Shown here piece by piece: positions 17,260-26,500 of a DNA stretch of 64,000 bases (within the stretch, counting starts at the first letter, position 1; each line of letters starts with the position of its first letter). Location: positions 248,001 to 312,000 of the forward strand of contig NZ_JBJQIK030000003.1 of assembly GCF_045984285.3 (NCBI RefSeq), given 5' to 3'. The DNA comes from Rugamonas sp045984285 (GTDB lineage Bacteria > Pseudomonadota > Gammaproteobacteria > Burkholderiales > Burkholderiaceae_D). The notes under the pieces were generated by a model, which ran no database searches, had not been told where the DNA came from, and was given only the letters and a program-made list of their open reading frames with translations. Made by a program: the position numbers and the translations under genes.

Positions 17260-17284
17260 GCAAATACAACGAAACGTCTAACCA

Positions 17285-17361
17285 GGAGCGGTAGTTCAGT
17301 TGGTTAGAATACCGGCCTGTCACGCCGGGGGTCGCGGGTTCGAGCCCCGTCCGCTCCGCCA
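17285..17361 (+). tRNA. tRNA-Asp (anticodon GTC), copy 2
   Basis: Identical over all 77 bases to the copy at 17183-17259, so a recent tandem duplication or ongoing gene conversion. It is followed by an intrinsic terminator at 17371. Confidence 0.97.
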
Positions 17362-17370
17362 GAACAGATA

Positions 17371-17405
17371 CCCCGCAGCCAGAAATGACTGCGGGGTTTT
17401 TCTTT
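17371..17405 (+). terminator. Rho-independent terminator after the tRNA cluster
   Basis: The arms CCCCGCAG (17371-17378) and CTGCGGGG (17389-17396) enclose a 10-base loop and are followed by TTTTTCTTTT. It ends the tRNA-Val/Asp/Asp transcript. Confidence 0.9.
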
Positions 17406-17425
17406 TGCGCCTTCCCCGTACATCC

Positions 17426-17454
17426 TTGCTATAGTGAAAAGTGCACTGTAAAAT
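17426..17454 (+). promoter_or_regulatory. Promoter of ppiD
   Basis: TTGCTA (17426-17431) and TAAAAT (17449-17454) are separated by exactly 17 bases. The start would be near 17461, giving a leader of about 70 bases that contains the attenuator-like hairpin at 17472-17496. Confidence 0.6.
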
Positions 17455-17471
17455 CGCGTGAGCTGAAAGAG

Positions 17472-17496
17472 GGCGAACATAAGGTTCGCCTTTTTT
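17472..17496 (+). terminator. Attenuator-like terminator in the ppiD leader
   Basis: Perfect seven-base arms GGCGAAC (17472-17478) and GTTCGCC (17484-17490) with a five-base loop are followed by six T. It lies between the ppiD promoter and the ppiD start codon. Transcripts must pass this terminator to reach the gene, so it is either an attenuator or the end of a very short RNA. Confidence 0.6.
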
Positions 17497-17530
17497 CTTG
17501 AAGAGATCCACACACCGGAACTGGCTGAAC

Positions 17531-19447
17531 ATGTTTGAATATATCCGCACGCATCAAAAGCTGATGCAGATTCTTCTGGCGATCGTGATCGTCCCGTCTT
17601 TCGTCTTCGTGGGCGTGAGCGGTTATCAGTCGTTTGACGACAGCGCAACCGCCGTCGCCAAGATCGACGGCAAAACGCTGTCGCAGCAGGATTGGGAAGC
17701 CGCTCAGCGCCGCCAGCTGGACAACCTGCGCCAGCGCATGGGCCAGCAATACGACCAGAAGCTGTTCGACACGCCCGAGTTCAAACAGAACATCCTGGAA
17801 ACGCTGGTCGCCGAGCGCTCGATCAATGCGGAAGTGATCCGTTCGCACATGACCATCGGCGACGCGGCACTGCAGAAATACATCCTCGGCCAGGGCCTGA
17901 CCAAGGCCGACGGCTCCTTCGACATGGAGCGCTACCAGGCGCTGCTCGCTGCCCAGGGCATGACGCCGCAGATGTACGAAGCGCGCGTGCGCCAGGAGCT
18001 GGCTTTCCAGCAGCTGACCTCGGGCATCGAGAGCTCCGGCTTCGCGCCGCGCACCGTGTCCAAAATGATTTCGGACATCGGCGCGCAGGAACGCGACGTG
18101 CAGGAACTGGTGCTGCCGATCAGCGAATTCCTGCCGCAGGTGAAAGTCACCGACGAGATGGTGAAGGCGTTCTACGACAAGAACCCGAAGCTGTTCGAAC
18201 TGCCTGAACAGGCGAAAATCGAATACCTGCTGCTGAACGCCGACGCGGTTGCGGCGCAGGTAACGGTGAGCGACGAAGAAGTCGCCGCCTACTACAAGTC
18301 GAACGCCGCGCGCTTCACCGCGCCGGAGACCCGCCGCGCCAGCCATATCCTGGTGGCCGTGAACAAGGACGCTACCGCAGCGCAGAAGGCCGCCGCCAAG
18401 GCCAAGGCCGACGCGATTGCCGCCGAAGTGCGCAAGGCGCCGGCAACCTTCGCTGCCGTGGCCAAGGCCAAGTCGGAAGATCCGGCATCCGCTGAACTGG
18501 GCGGCGACCTGAACGTGATCGAGAAGGGCGCGCTGCCGAAGGCTGTGGAAGACGCGATCTTCGCGCTGAAGCAGGGCGACATCAGCACGCCGGTGGAATC
18601 CGAATTCGGCTATCACGTGCTGACCGTGACCGAACTGAAAGCGGCCACCACCAAGCCGCTGGACGAAGTGAAGGGCGACATTGCTGCGGACCTGAAAAAG
18701 CAGAAGGCAGCGAAGAAGTATTCCGAAATGGCCGAAGCCTTCTCCAACACTGTGTACGAACAGGCTGACAGCCTGAAGCCGGCTGCGGACAAAACCGGCC
18801 TGAAGATCGAATCTGCCGCTGGCCTGAGCCGCACGCCGTCGCCGATGCTGGGCGCTGCGCCGTTCAACAACGCCAAGTTCCTGACCGCGTTGTTCTCGGA
18901 AGATTCGCTGAAGAACAAGCGCAACACCGAAGCCGTTGAAATCGCACCGAGCACGCTGATTGCAGGCCGCATCGTTGAATACAAGCCTGCATCCAAGCGT
19001 CCGCTGGCCGAAGTCGACGCGGCGATCCGCCAGCGCGTGACGATGGAAGAAGCGCTGTCCATGGCCCGCAAGGCCGGCGAAGCGAAACTGGCCGCAGCGA
19101 AGAAGGATGGCAATACCGAAGGCTTCGGCGAAGTGAAATCCATCTCGCGCTCGAAAGTGGAAGGCATCAACCAGGCCGCTGCGCTGGCCGTGCTGAAGGC
19201 CGACGTGAGCAAGCTGCCGGCCTATGTTGGCGTGGACCTGCCGGGCCAGGGCTATGGCCTGTACCGCATCGGCAAGGTGCACCAGCCTGCGCAGCAGGAC
19301 GAAGCGCGCCGCAAGGCCGAGCAGGAACAGATCGGCAACATCATCTCGCAGCAGGAAATGTACGGCTACGTGGAATCGCTGAAGGCCAAGGCCAAAGTGA
19401 AGATGCTGCGTCCATCGCTGACCGCGAAGACCGAAGAAGCCAAATAA
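17531..19447 (+). CDS. ppiD: Periplasmic folding chaperone PpiD (SurA-N / parvulin domain)
   Basis: This 638-residue inner-membrane-anchored protein begins MFEYIRTHQKLMQ, followed by one transmembrane helix (residues about 14-32, ILLAIVIVPSFVFVGV). A SurA-N-like helical domain follows, then a parvulin domain about 260-370 (RRASHILVAVNKD...GGDLNVIEKGALP...FGYHVLTV). PpiD sits at the SecYEG exit and helps fold outer-membrane and periplasmic proteins. The ATG at 17531 is preferred to one at 17498, because it puts the anchor helix at the family position. It has its own promoter and terminator. Confidence 0.93.
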   Translation: MFEYIRTHQKLMQILLAIVIVPSFVFVGVSGYQSFDDSATAVAKIDGKTLSQQDWEAAQRRQLDNLRQRMGQQYDQKLFDTPEFKQNILETLVAERSINAEVIRSHMTIGDAALQKYILGQGLTKADGSFDMERYQALLAAQGMTPQMYEARVRQELAFQQLTSGIESSGFAPRTVSKMISDIGAQERDVQELVLPISEFLPQVKVTDEMVKAFYDKNPKLFELPEQAKIEYLLLNADAVAAQVTVSDEEVAAYYKSNAARFTAPETRRASHILVAVNKDATAAQKAAAKAKADAIAAEVRKAPATFAAVAKAKSEDPASAELGGDLNVIEKGALPKAVEDAIFALKQGDISTPVESEFGYHVLTVTELKAATTKPLDEVKGDIAADLKKQKAAKKYSEMAEAFSNTVYEQADSLKPAADKTGLKIESAAGLSRTPSPMLGAAPFNNAKFLTALFSEDSLKNKRNTEAVEIAPSTLIAGRIVEYKPASKRPLAEVDAAIRQRVTMEEALSMARKAGEAKLAAAKKDGNTEGFGEVKSISRSKVEGINQAAALAVLKADVSKLPAYVGVDLPGQGYGLYRIGKVHQPAQQDEARRKAEQEQIGNIISQQEMYGYVESLKAKAKVKMLRPSLTAKTEEAK

Positions 19448-19465
19448 TTCTCTTCGCCCCAGCAA

Positions 19466-19491
19466 AAAAGCCGCCCGGAGGCGGCTTTTTG
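19466..19491. terminator. Bidirectional terminator between ppiD and mnmH
   Basis: The arms AAGCCGCC (19468-19475) and GGCGGCTT (19480-19487) enclose CGGA. An A run precedes and a T run follows, so the hairpin can end both the rightward ppiD transcript and the leftward mnmH transcript. Confidence 0.88.
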
Positions 19492-19497
19492 TTAATT

Positions 19498-19509
19498 GGG
19501 GTCAGACCC
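19498..19509. repeat. Core of the GGGGTCAGACCC palindromic repeat
   Basis: GGGGTCAGACCC is the core seen in the palindrome inside hpnE but without its long arms. It sits in the few bases between the ppiD/mnmH terminator and the mnmH stop codon. It looks like a remnant or minimal copy of the dispersed repeat. Confidence 0.5.
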
Positions 19510-19512
19510 GGT

Positions 19513-20568
19513 TTATTGTGAGTGAAGCTTGCGGGCTGCGGCGAGGAACGACGCGGGCGAAATATCCGCCAGCTCGACTTGCACTGCCTTGCCAAACTGC
19601 TGGAAATTCTTGTCGATCGATTTCAGATAAGCCGGATCGTAATGATCCACCAGCAGCTGATCCACCAGCTCCGGCATTTCGCCGGCGGAGGACATCTCCT
19701 GCCACTTCGCAATCTTCTCGCGTCCGTGCAGCGGCGTGAGGTAGTCCAGCTGGGCATTCAGCGCAGGCGCATTGCACGCAAAATGCTGGTAATCCTCGAT
19801 CAGCAGCTTCACGCGTTCAGCGCGCGACACCTGCATCGCCACGCAAGGGGACGCGCGCATGCGGTCCATCAGCGCCGCCGGCACACGCAGCGAGCCTACC
19901 TTCTTGCTCTCCGACTCCACGAACACCGGCTGCGACGGATCGAAGCGGCGCAGGCGGTCCCAGATCGAGGTTTCAAACGCCTTCTGCGAGGGCTGCGGCT
20001 GGCAGGGAATATTGCCCAGCACCGAGCCGCGGTGCGCCGCCAGCTGTTCCAGGTCCAGCACCTGCGCGCCGATGGATTCCAGCGTATCGAGCAGGCGCGT
20101 CTTGCCGCTGCCGGTGGTGCCGCAGATCACGCGGAAGTCCAGCTGGGGCGTTTTTTCCAGGTCCAGGTTGACCTGGTTGCGGAACGCCTTGTAGCCGCCT
20201 TCCAGCTGCACCACGGGCCAGCCGATCTTGGCCAGCACGGTTGCCATCGAACCGCTGCGGTTCCCTCCGCGCCAGCAATAGACCAGGGGTTTCCACTCGC
20301 GCGGCTTGCCGAGCCACAGCGCCTCGATATGGTCGCCAATATTGCGCGCCACCAGCGCCGCGCCGATCTTCTTCGCCTCGAAGGCGCTGGCTTGCTTGTA
20401 CAAGGTGCCGACCCGGATGCGCTGCTGGTCGTCGAGCACCGGGCAGTTGATCGCGTTCGGCAGGTGGTCCAGCGCATATTCGGACTCGCTGCGCGCATCG
20501 ATGATGGTGTCGAATTCGTCAAGCCGCGCCAGCACGTCTTCGATACGCAGGATTTCTGGATACTTCAT
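19513..20568 (-). CDS. mnmH: tRNA 2-selenouridine/geranyl-2-thiouridine synthase
   Basis: The 351-residue protein has an N-terminal rhodanese domain with the catalytic Cys98 in LVYCWRGGNRS, followed by a P-loop GTTGSGKT at 150-157. This is the two-domain layout of MnmH (SelU, YbbB). It replaces sulfur at wobble 2-thiouridine by selenium via a geranylated intermediate. Its start overlaps the stop of the upstream GDSL-esterase gene by four bases, so the two form a leftward operon. The selenophosphate synthase SelD that it needs is not in the window. Confidence 0.93.
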   Translation of the reverse strand: MKYPEILRIEDVLARLDEFDTIIDARSESEYALDHLPNAINCPVLDDQQRIRVGTLYKQASAFEAKKIGAALVARNIGDHIEALWLGKPREWKPLVYCWRGGNRSGSMATVLAKIGWPVVQLEGGYKAFRNQVNLDLEKTPQLDFRVICGTTGSGKTRLLDTLESIGAQVLDLEQLAAHRGSVLGNIPCQPQPSQKAFETSIWDRLRRFDPSQPVFVESESKKVGSLRVPAALMDRMRASPCVAMQVSRAERVKLLIEDYQHFACNAPALNAQLDYLTPLHGREKIAKWQEMSSAGEMPELVDQLLVDHYDPAYLKSIDKNFQQFGKAVQVELADISPASFLAAARKLHSQ

Positions 20569-21206
20569 TTTGCTTTCACAATCGCGAGGAGATGAGGCCA
20601 GATATTAGCAAGGATAATCGGATGCGCCTCCGCCAGAGGATGGAGGCGGTCCTGCTGGAACAGTTCCGGGTGCGTGACCACGCCTTCGAGCATGAAGGGC
20701 GCCAGCGGCACCTTGGCGGCCTTGCTGATGGTGTCATACATGGCAAAGAACTTCTCCGAATAATCGCGGCCATAGTTCGGCGGAATGCGGATACCGACCA
20801 GCAGCACCCGGGCGCCGGCCTTCTTCGCCGTGTCGACCATGGCGCGCAGATTGGAGTCGGCGGCGGCGACAGGCAGGCCGCGCAGGCCATCGTTGGCGCC
20901 CAGTTCAATCACCACGATATCCGGTTTGTGCTTCGCCAGCAGCTGCGGCAGGCGCGTGCGCCCGCCGCTGGTGGTTTCGCCGCTCACACTGGCGTTGACC
21001 ACGTTGACATCCATTTTCTGCGCCTTGAGTTTCTGCTCCGCCAGCGCCACCCAGCCCGCGCCGCGCGCGATACCATATTCGGCCGACAGGCTATCGCCCA
21101 CCACGAGCACGGTTTTTGGGGCAGAATAGGCGCTCGCGCTGACGCTCCAGCTGAGCATAGCGAGCAGCGCTACTGAGAGGTTCCGCAAACTGATGAATAA
21201 GACCAT
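20565..21206 (-). CDS. GDSL-family arylesterase / TesA-like thioesterase
   Basis: The 213-residue exported SGNH hydrolase has an N-terminal signal peptide (residues about 8-26, ending VSASA). It has block I VVGDSLSAEYG with nucleophile Ser39, the block III-like GANDGLRG, and a C-terminal DRLHPLAEAHP carrying the catalytic Asp-His. It would hydrolyse acyl or aryl esters in the periplasm. The ATG at 21206 has AGGA nine bases upstream; a far longer frame to 21497 is antisense to the ABC gene and rejected. The start overlaps the divergent ABC ATPase gene by 14 bases. E. coli tesA is likewise divergent from ybbA. Confidence 0.88.
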   Translation of the reverse strand: MVLFISLRNLSVALLAMLSWSVSASAYSAPKTVLVVGDSLSAEYGIARGAGWVALAEQKLKAQKMDVNVVNASVSGETTSGGRTRLPQLLAKHKPDIVVIELGANDGLRGLPVAAADSNLRAMVDTAKKAGARVLLVGIRIPPNYGRDYSEKFFAMYDTISKAAKVPLAPFMLEGVVTHPELFQQDRLHPLAEAHPIILANIWPHLLAIVKAK

Positions 21207-21948
21207 GCCTGATTTTCCTAAAGCGTCCAGCAATTTCATTCCCGATTCCCCCGCCATGCCATCCGTGGCGCCCGTCGGCGCCGCGCAGGCGGCAATCGTC
21301 GTCTCAGGGCTGAGCAAGCGTGTGGCCGATGCCAGCGGCGAGCTCACCATTTTGCATAGCGTGGATTTTACAGTGCAAAAGGCCGAGACGCTCGCCATCG
21401 TCGGCGCTTCCGGATCGGGCAAATCGACCCTGCTCGGCCTGCTGGCCGGCCTCGATACGCCCAGCACCGGCAAAGTGATCCTGGACGGCGCCGACATCTA
21501 CGCGCTGGACGAGGACGGCCGTGCCGCGCTGCGCAAGGAAAAGCTGGGCTTCGTGTTCCAGTCCTTCCAGCTGCTCGCCCACCTCACGGCGTTGGAGAAT
21601 GTGATGCTGCCGCTGGAACTGGCGGGAGACGGCAATGCGCGCGCCAAGGCCGAGGCCATGCTGGGCCGCGTTGGGCTGTCCAGCCGTTTGAAGCACTATC
21701 CGAAATTCCTGTCCGGCGGCGAGCAGCAGCGCGTGGCGCTGGCGCGCGCCTTCGTCACCGAGCCGCCGCTGCTGCTGGCCGACGAACCGACCGGCAGCCT
21801 CGACGCCGCCACCGGCGAAGCCGTGATCCAGCTGATGTTTGAGCTGAACCGGGAACGCGGTTCCACGCTGGTGCTGGTCACGCACGACCCGTCGATTGCG
21901 GCACGCTGCGGCCGCACCATCACCATCGCGGCAGGCCGCCTGGTTTAA
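21193..21948 (+). CDS. YbbA-like ABC transporter ATP-binding protein
   Basis: The 251-residue LolD/YbbA-class ATPase has Walker A GASGSGKST, Q-loop FVFQSFQLL, signature LSGGEQQRVALARAF, Walker B LLLADEPTGSLD and the H-loop THD. Such ATPases normally power a MacB/FtsX-type permease. In E. coli ybbA lies next to ybbP and divergent from tesA. Here the divergent esterase is kept but no permease follows: the next gene is nnr on the opposite strand. The first 35 residues are a loosely conserved extension, so translation may start at a later ATG such as 21256. The stop codon overlaps the nnr stop in a shared TTAA. Confidence 0.88.
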   Translation: MNKTMPDFPKASSNFIPDSPAMPSVAPVGAAQAAIVVSGLSKRVADASGELTILHSVDFTVQKAETLAIVGASGSGKSTLLGLLAGLDTPSTGKVILDGADIYALDEDGRAALRKEKLGFVFQSFQLLAHLTALENVMLPLELAGDGNARAKAEAMLGRVGLSSRLKHYPKFLSGGEQQRVALARAFVTEPPLLLADEPTGSLDAATGEAVIQLMFELNRERGSTLVLVTHDPSIAARCGRTITIAAGRLV

Positions 21949-23450
21949 CGGCCGTGGTGCTCGACCATCCGGTTGAGCGCCACGCGGATCGCGGGCACCA
22001 GTTCGCTGGCGGTGAGGCCGATTGGCCCGGTGCCTTCCGTTACCAGTACATCGGCCGCCATGCCATGCAGCCAGACGCCGGCCAGCGCCGCTTCCCAGCC
22101 AGGCCAGCCTTGCGCCAGCAGGCTGCCGCACAGGCCGGCCAGCACGTCGCCGGTGCCTGCGGTGGCAAGTCCGGGATTCCCGGTATTGTTGATGACTACG
22201 TCGCCGCGCGGCGATGCCAGCACGGTTCCGGAGCCTTTGAGTACGACGGTGGCCTTGAAACGCGATGCCAGCTCGCGGGCCGCACGCAGCCGGTCCGACT
22301 GCACCGAGGCAGCGGAAGCGCCGAGCAAGCGGGCCGCTTCCAGAGGGTGCGGGGTGAGCACCGTTTCTGCGCTGCGCTGGGCGATTGCATCGCATAGCGC
22401 GGAATCCTCGGACATGATGTTCAGCGCATCCGCATCCAGCACCAGCGCCTGTGCGCCCGATGCCGCAAGCGCAAGCACCGCGCGCGAATCGCTGCTGGTG
22501 CCCAGGCCGGGCCCCGCAACCACGATCGCACTGTCGAAATCGAAGCCCAGCGCCGAGCGGCACATCAGTTCCGGCTGTCCGCTGTCATACGGCAGCGCCT
22601 CGCCTGCAAAGCACAGGTAAACCCGGCCGGCGCCGGTCAGCAGCGCGGTGCGGCCCGCCAGCACCGGGGCGCCGACCATGCCGTTTGCACCGCCCAGCAC
22701 CGCCACGTTGCCGAAGCTGCCCTTGTGCGAATTGTGGCGGCGGGAGTGGATATGCCGCGCGAAGAACTTGACGTCGTTCAGGTGGGTGCGCGAGGAGGGG
22801 AACAGTGAAGCTTCCAGGTCGAGGTTGTTAACCTGGACCAGCCCCGCATGGTCGCGGCCATCGCAGGTGTGCAGGCCGGGCTTGTTGCCGATGAAGGTCA
22901 CGGTATGGGTGGCGCGTACGGCAATGCCATTTGGGCCGATCACACAGCCCTTGTCCGCATCGAGCCCGCTCGGCACATCCAGGGCCAGGAGAGGGCAGCC
23001 CAGCTGGTTGATGGTGCTGACCAGAATGGCCATGGCGCCTTCCAGCGGACGGCTCAGACCAATCCCGAACAGGCCGTCGATGACAAGGCTCCAGTCGCCG
23101 CCGGAAATCTCGGCCAGCGAGAGATCGGCGAACGTTACCGCGCTATGGCGGGCCCGGAACAGGGCCGCAGCACGCTCCGGCGACGGCTCGCCGTTCGGCG
23201 CGAAGTGCATGAGCGTGACCTGGGCGCCGGCGTGGGCCAGGTGCGCCGCCGTTTCCAGCGCATCGCCGCCATTGTTGCCGGGGCCGGCCAGCACCAGCAC
23301 GCGTGCGCGGCTGGTCGAGAACGGGAGCAAATCGAGCGCGGCGTTGGCGCCCGCCTGTCCGGCGCGCTGCATCAGCGCGCCCTCCGGCAGCCGCTGGGCA
23401 GCCAGGTGTTCAATGCCGCGAATCTCGGCGACGGAATAGAGCGGGTGCAT
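21945..23450 (-). CDS. nnr: Bifunctional NAD(P)H-hydrate epimerase / ADP-dependent dehydratase
   Basis: The 501-residue protein has an N-terminal YjeF epimerase domain (VLVLAGPGNNGGDALETAAH, GLFGIGLSRPL) and a C-terminal ribokinase-like dehydratase domain. The latter shows GPGLGTSS, LTPHPLEAARLLG and NTGNPGLATAGTGDVLAGL, the nucleotide-binding end. It repairs hydrated NADH and NADPH. The ATG at 23450 gives MHPLYSVAEIRGIEH, the usual start; upstream sequence in the same frame is an unused extension. It is convergent with the ABC ATPase gene and divergent from the 5-oxoprolinase gene. Confidence 0.94.
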   Translation of the reverse strand: MHPLYSVAEIRGIEHLAAQRLPEGALMQRAGQAGANAALDLLPFSTSRARVLVLAGPGNNGGDALETAAHLAHAGAQVTLMHFAPNGEPSPERAAALFRARHSAVTFADLSLAEISGGDWSLVIDGLFGIGLSRPLEGAMAILVSTINQLGCPLLALDVPSGLDADKGCVIGPNGIAVRATHTVTFIGNKPGLHTCDGRDHAGLVQVNNLDLEASLFPSSRTHLNDVKFFARHIHSRRHNSHKGSFGNVAVLGGANGMVGAPVLAGRTALLTGAGRVYLCFAGEALPYDSGQPELMCRSALGFDFDSAIVVAGPGLGTSSDSRAVLALAASGAQALVLDADALNIMSEDSALCDAIAQRSAETVLTPHPLEAARLLGASAASVQSDRLRAARELASRFKATVVLKGSGTVLASPRGDVVINNTGNPGLATAGTGDVLAGLCGSLLAQGWPGWEAALAGVWLHGMAADVLVTEGTGPIGLTASELVPAIRVALNRMVEHHGR

Positions 23451-23548
23451 AGCGGATCGCAACCCCTGTTCAGTTATTAGACGAGCAATTTTAGCATCGA
23501 ACCAACTCCGGTCTACAATAGCTTTTTCTGGCTTTCGGACGGGACGCA

Positions 23549-26500
23549 ATGCGCTGGCAATTCTGGATCGATCGTGGCGGTACCTTCACGGACATTGTGG
23601 CCCGGCGGCCTGATGGCGCGCTGCAAACGTACAAGCTGCTGTCGGAAAATCCGGAGCAGTACCGTGATGCCGCCATCGCCGGCATTCGCCATCTGATGGG
23701 GATTGCGGCAGGCGACGCGATTCCTGCCGCGCAGGTGGAAGCCGTCAAGATGGGCACCACGGTGGCCACGAATGCCCTGCTGGAGCGCAAAGGGGAACCC
23801 ACGCTGCTGCTGGTGACGCGCGGTTTCCGCGATGCGCTGCGCATCGCGTACCAGAACCGTCCACGCCTGTTCGACCGCCATATCGTGTTGCCGGAGCTGC
23901 TCTACAGCGAAGTGATCGAGGTCGACGAGCGCATGGGCGCGCACGGCGATGTGGTGCTGCCGTTGAATGCCGGCGCCGCACGCCGCGCTTTGCAGGCGGC
24001 GTACAGCCGCGGCCTGCGTTCGGTGGCGATCGTATTCATGCACGGCTACCGCTATAGTGCCCACGAGGCGGCGGTGGCGCAGATTGCGCGTGAGACTGGC
24101 TTTACGCAGGTATCGGTCTCGCACGAAGTGAGCCCGCTGATGAAATTCGTGTCGCGCGGCGACACTACGGTGGTCGATGCCTACCTGTCGCCTGTGCTGC
24201 GGCGCTATGTCGAGCAGGTGGCGATTGAACTGCCGGGCGTTCCGCTGCAGTTCATGCAGTCCAATGGCGGCTTGACGGACGGGCGGTCCTTCCAGGGTAA
24301 AGACAGCATCCTGAGCGGACCTGCGGGCGGCATCGTCGGCATGGTGCGCGCCTCCGAACGCGCGGGATTCCACCGCATTATCGGATTCGACATGGGCGGC
24401 ACGTCGACCGATGTATCGCATTATGCGGGCGAGTTTGAACGCGAATTCGAGACGCAGGTAGCCGGTGTGCGCATGCGTGCGCCGATGATGAGCATTCACA
24501 CTGTAGCAGCGGGTGGCGGCTCTGTACTGCATTTTGACGGCACGCGCTTCCGGGTAGGCCCGGACAGCGCCGGCGCCAATCCCGGCCCGGCCAGCTACCG
24601 CCGTGGCGGGCCATTGGCGGTTACGGACTGCAATGTCATGCTGGGAAAAATCCAGCCCCGGCACTTCCCGAGCGTGTTCGGTGCGGACGGCCACCAGCCG
24701 CTTGATGTGGAAGCGGTACGTGCGGGCTTCGCGGCGATGGCATCGGATATCGGTGCGGCCAGCGGCAAGGCCGTAACGCCGGAACAGGTAGCCGAAGGTT
24801 TCATTGAAATCGCCGTCGGCAATATGGCGAACGCCATCAAGCAAATCTCCGTGCAGCGCGGGCATGACGTCACGGGATACGCGCTGGTGAGCTTCGGCGG
24901 CGCGGGCGGACAGCACGCCTGCCTGGTTGCCGATGCCCTGGGCATGAAGACCGTGTTCATTCATTCGCTGGCCGGCGTGCTGTCGGCATACGGCATGGGG
25001 CTCGCAGACCAGACGGTGATGCGCGAGGCCTCCGTTGAGGCACGCCTGGCCGATTCTGCCGATCTCGCCGCACGGCTCGATATCCTTGGAGGGCAGGCCC
25101 GCGGCGAATTGCACGCACAGGGCGTGCCGGACGAACGCATTACGCTTCTGCCGCGTGTGCACCTGCGCTACGAAGGCACGGATTCGGCGATTGTGGTCCA
25201 GTATGGCGATGCGGCGGCGATGAAGGTGGAGTTCGAGCAGGCATACCGCAAGCGCTTCTCCTTCCTCATGCCGCACAAGGCCCTGGTGGTTGAAGCGGTT
25301 TCGGTCGAGGCAGTCGGCCATTCCGGGCAAAGCAGCGCCGGGCCGATATCTGCCGATGGCGGGACCGCAGGCCACGGACCCGAGGCGCGCGCAGAGCATA
25401 CGGTCAGCATGTATAGCGGCGGCGCCTGGCTGGATGCGGGACTTTATTTGCGTGACAGCTTGCGAGCCGGTGAATGCGTAAATGGTCCCGCGATTATCGC
25501 CGAAGCGAATGCGACAACGGTTGTGGAACCAGGCTGGCGTGCGCAGGCGACGGATCAGGGTGACCTTGTGCTGACGCGAGTAGTGCCGCTGCCGGAACGC
25601 CGGGCCATCGGAACCGAAGCCGATCCCATCATGCTGGAGATCTTCAACAACCTGTTCATGTCCATCGCCAACCAGATGGGCCTGCGCCTGCAGAATACCG
25701 CGTACTCGGTGAACATCAAGGAGCGCCTGGACTTCAGCTGCGCCATCTTCGATGCCGACGGCAACCTCATTGCCAACGCGCCGCACATGCCGGTGCACCT
25801 TGGCTCAATGGGCGAGAGCATCCGCACCGTGATGCGCGAGAACGCAGGCAAGATGCGGCCCGGCGATGTCTTCATGCTGAACGATCCATACAACGGCGGC
25901 ACGCACCTGCCCGACGTAACGGTGATTTCGCCCGTTTTCAACAAGGCAGGCACGGAGATCCTGTTCTACGTTGGCTCGCGCGGCCACCACGCAGACATTG
26001 GTGGCACCACACCGGGCTCCATGCCACCTGATTCGCGCAGTGTGGAAGAAGAGGGCGTCCTGATCAGCAACTTCCTGTTGGTGGACGGGGCGAGCGGCAG
26101 CATCCGTGAGGCGGAAACGCGGGAACTGCTGGCTGGTGCACGGTACCCGGCACGCAACCCCGACCAGAACCTGGCCGACCTGCGCGCACAGGTCGCCGCC
26201 AACCAGAAGGGCGCCGAAGAGCTGCTGAAGATGGTCGAACATTTCGGCCTCGGTGTAGTGCGGGCCTACATGGGACATGTGCAGGACAACGCCGAAGAAG
26301 CCGTGCGCCGCGTGATCGGCGCGCTGCGCAACGGCAGCTTCCTCCTGCCGCTGGATAATGGCGCGCAGATCCAGGTCGCCGTGCGCCTGAACAAGGACGA
26401 GCGCAGCGCCGAAATTGACTTCACCGGCACCTCGCCGCAGCTGGACAACAACTTCAACGCGCCATCCGCCGTATGCATGGCGGCGGTACTGTATGTGTTC

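Noticed and set aside
17183..17361. Tandem tRNA-Asp repeat as a mobile-element attachment site
   Set aside because: There is no integrase gene or phage sequence nearby, and the copies are complete functional genes.
17429..19465. A 678-residue frame antisense to ppiD
   Set aside because: Shadow frame: it overlaps ppiD and its promoter and terminator and shows no domain.
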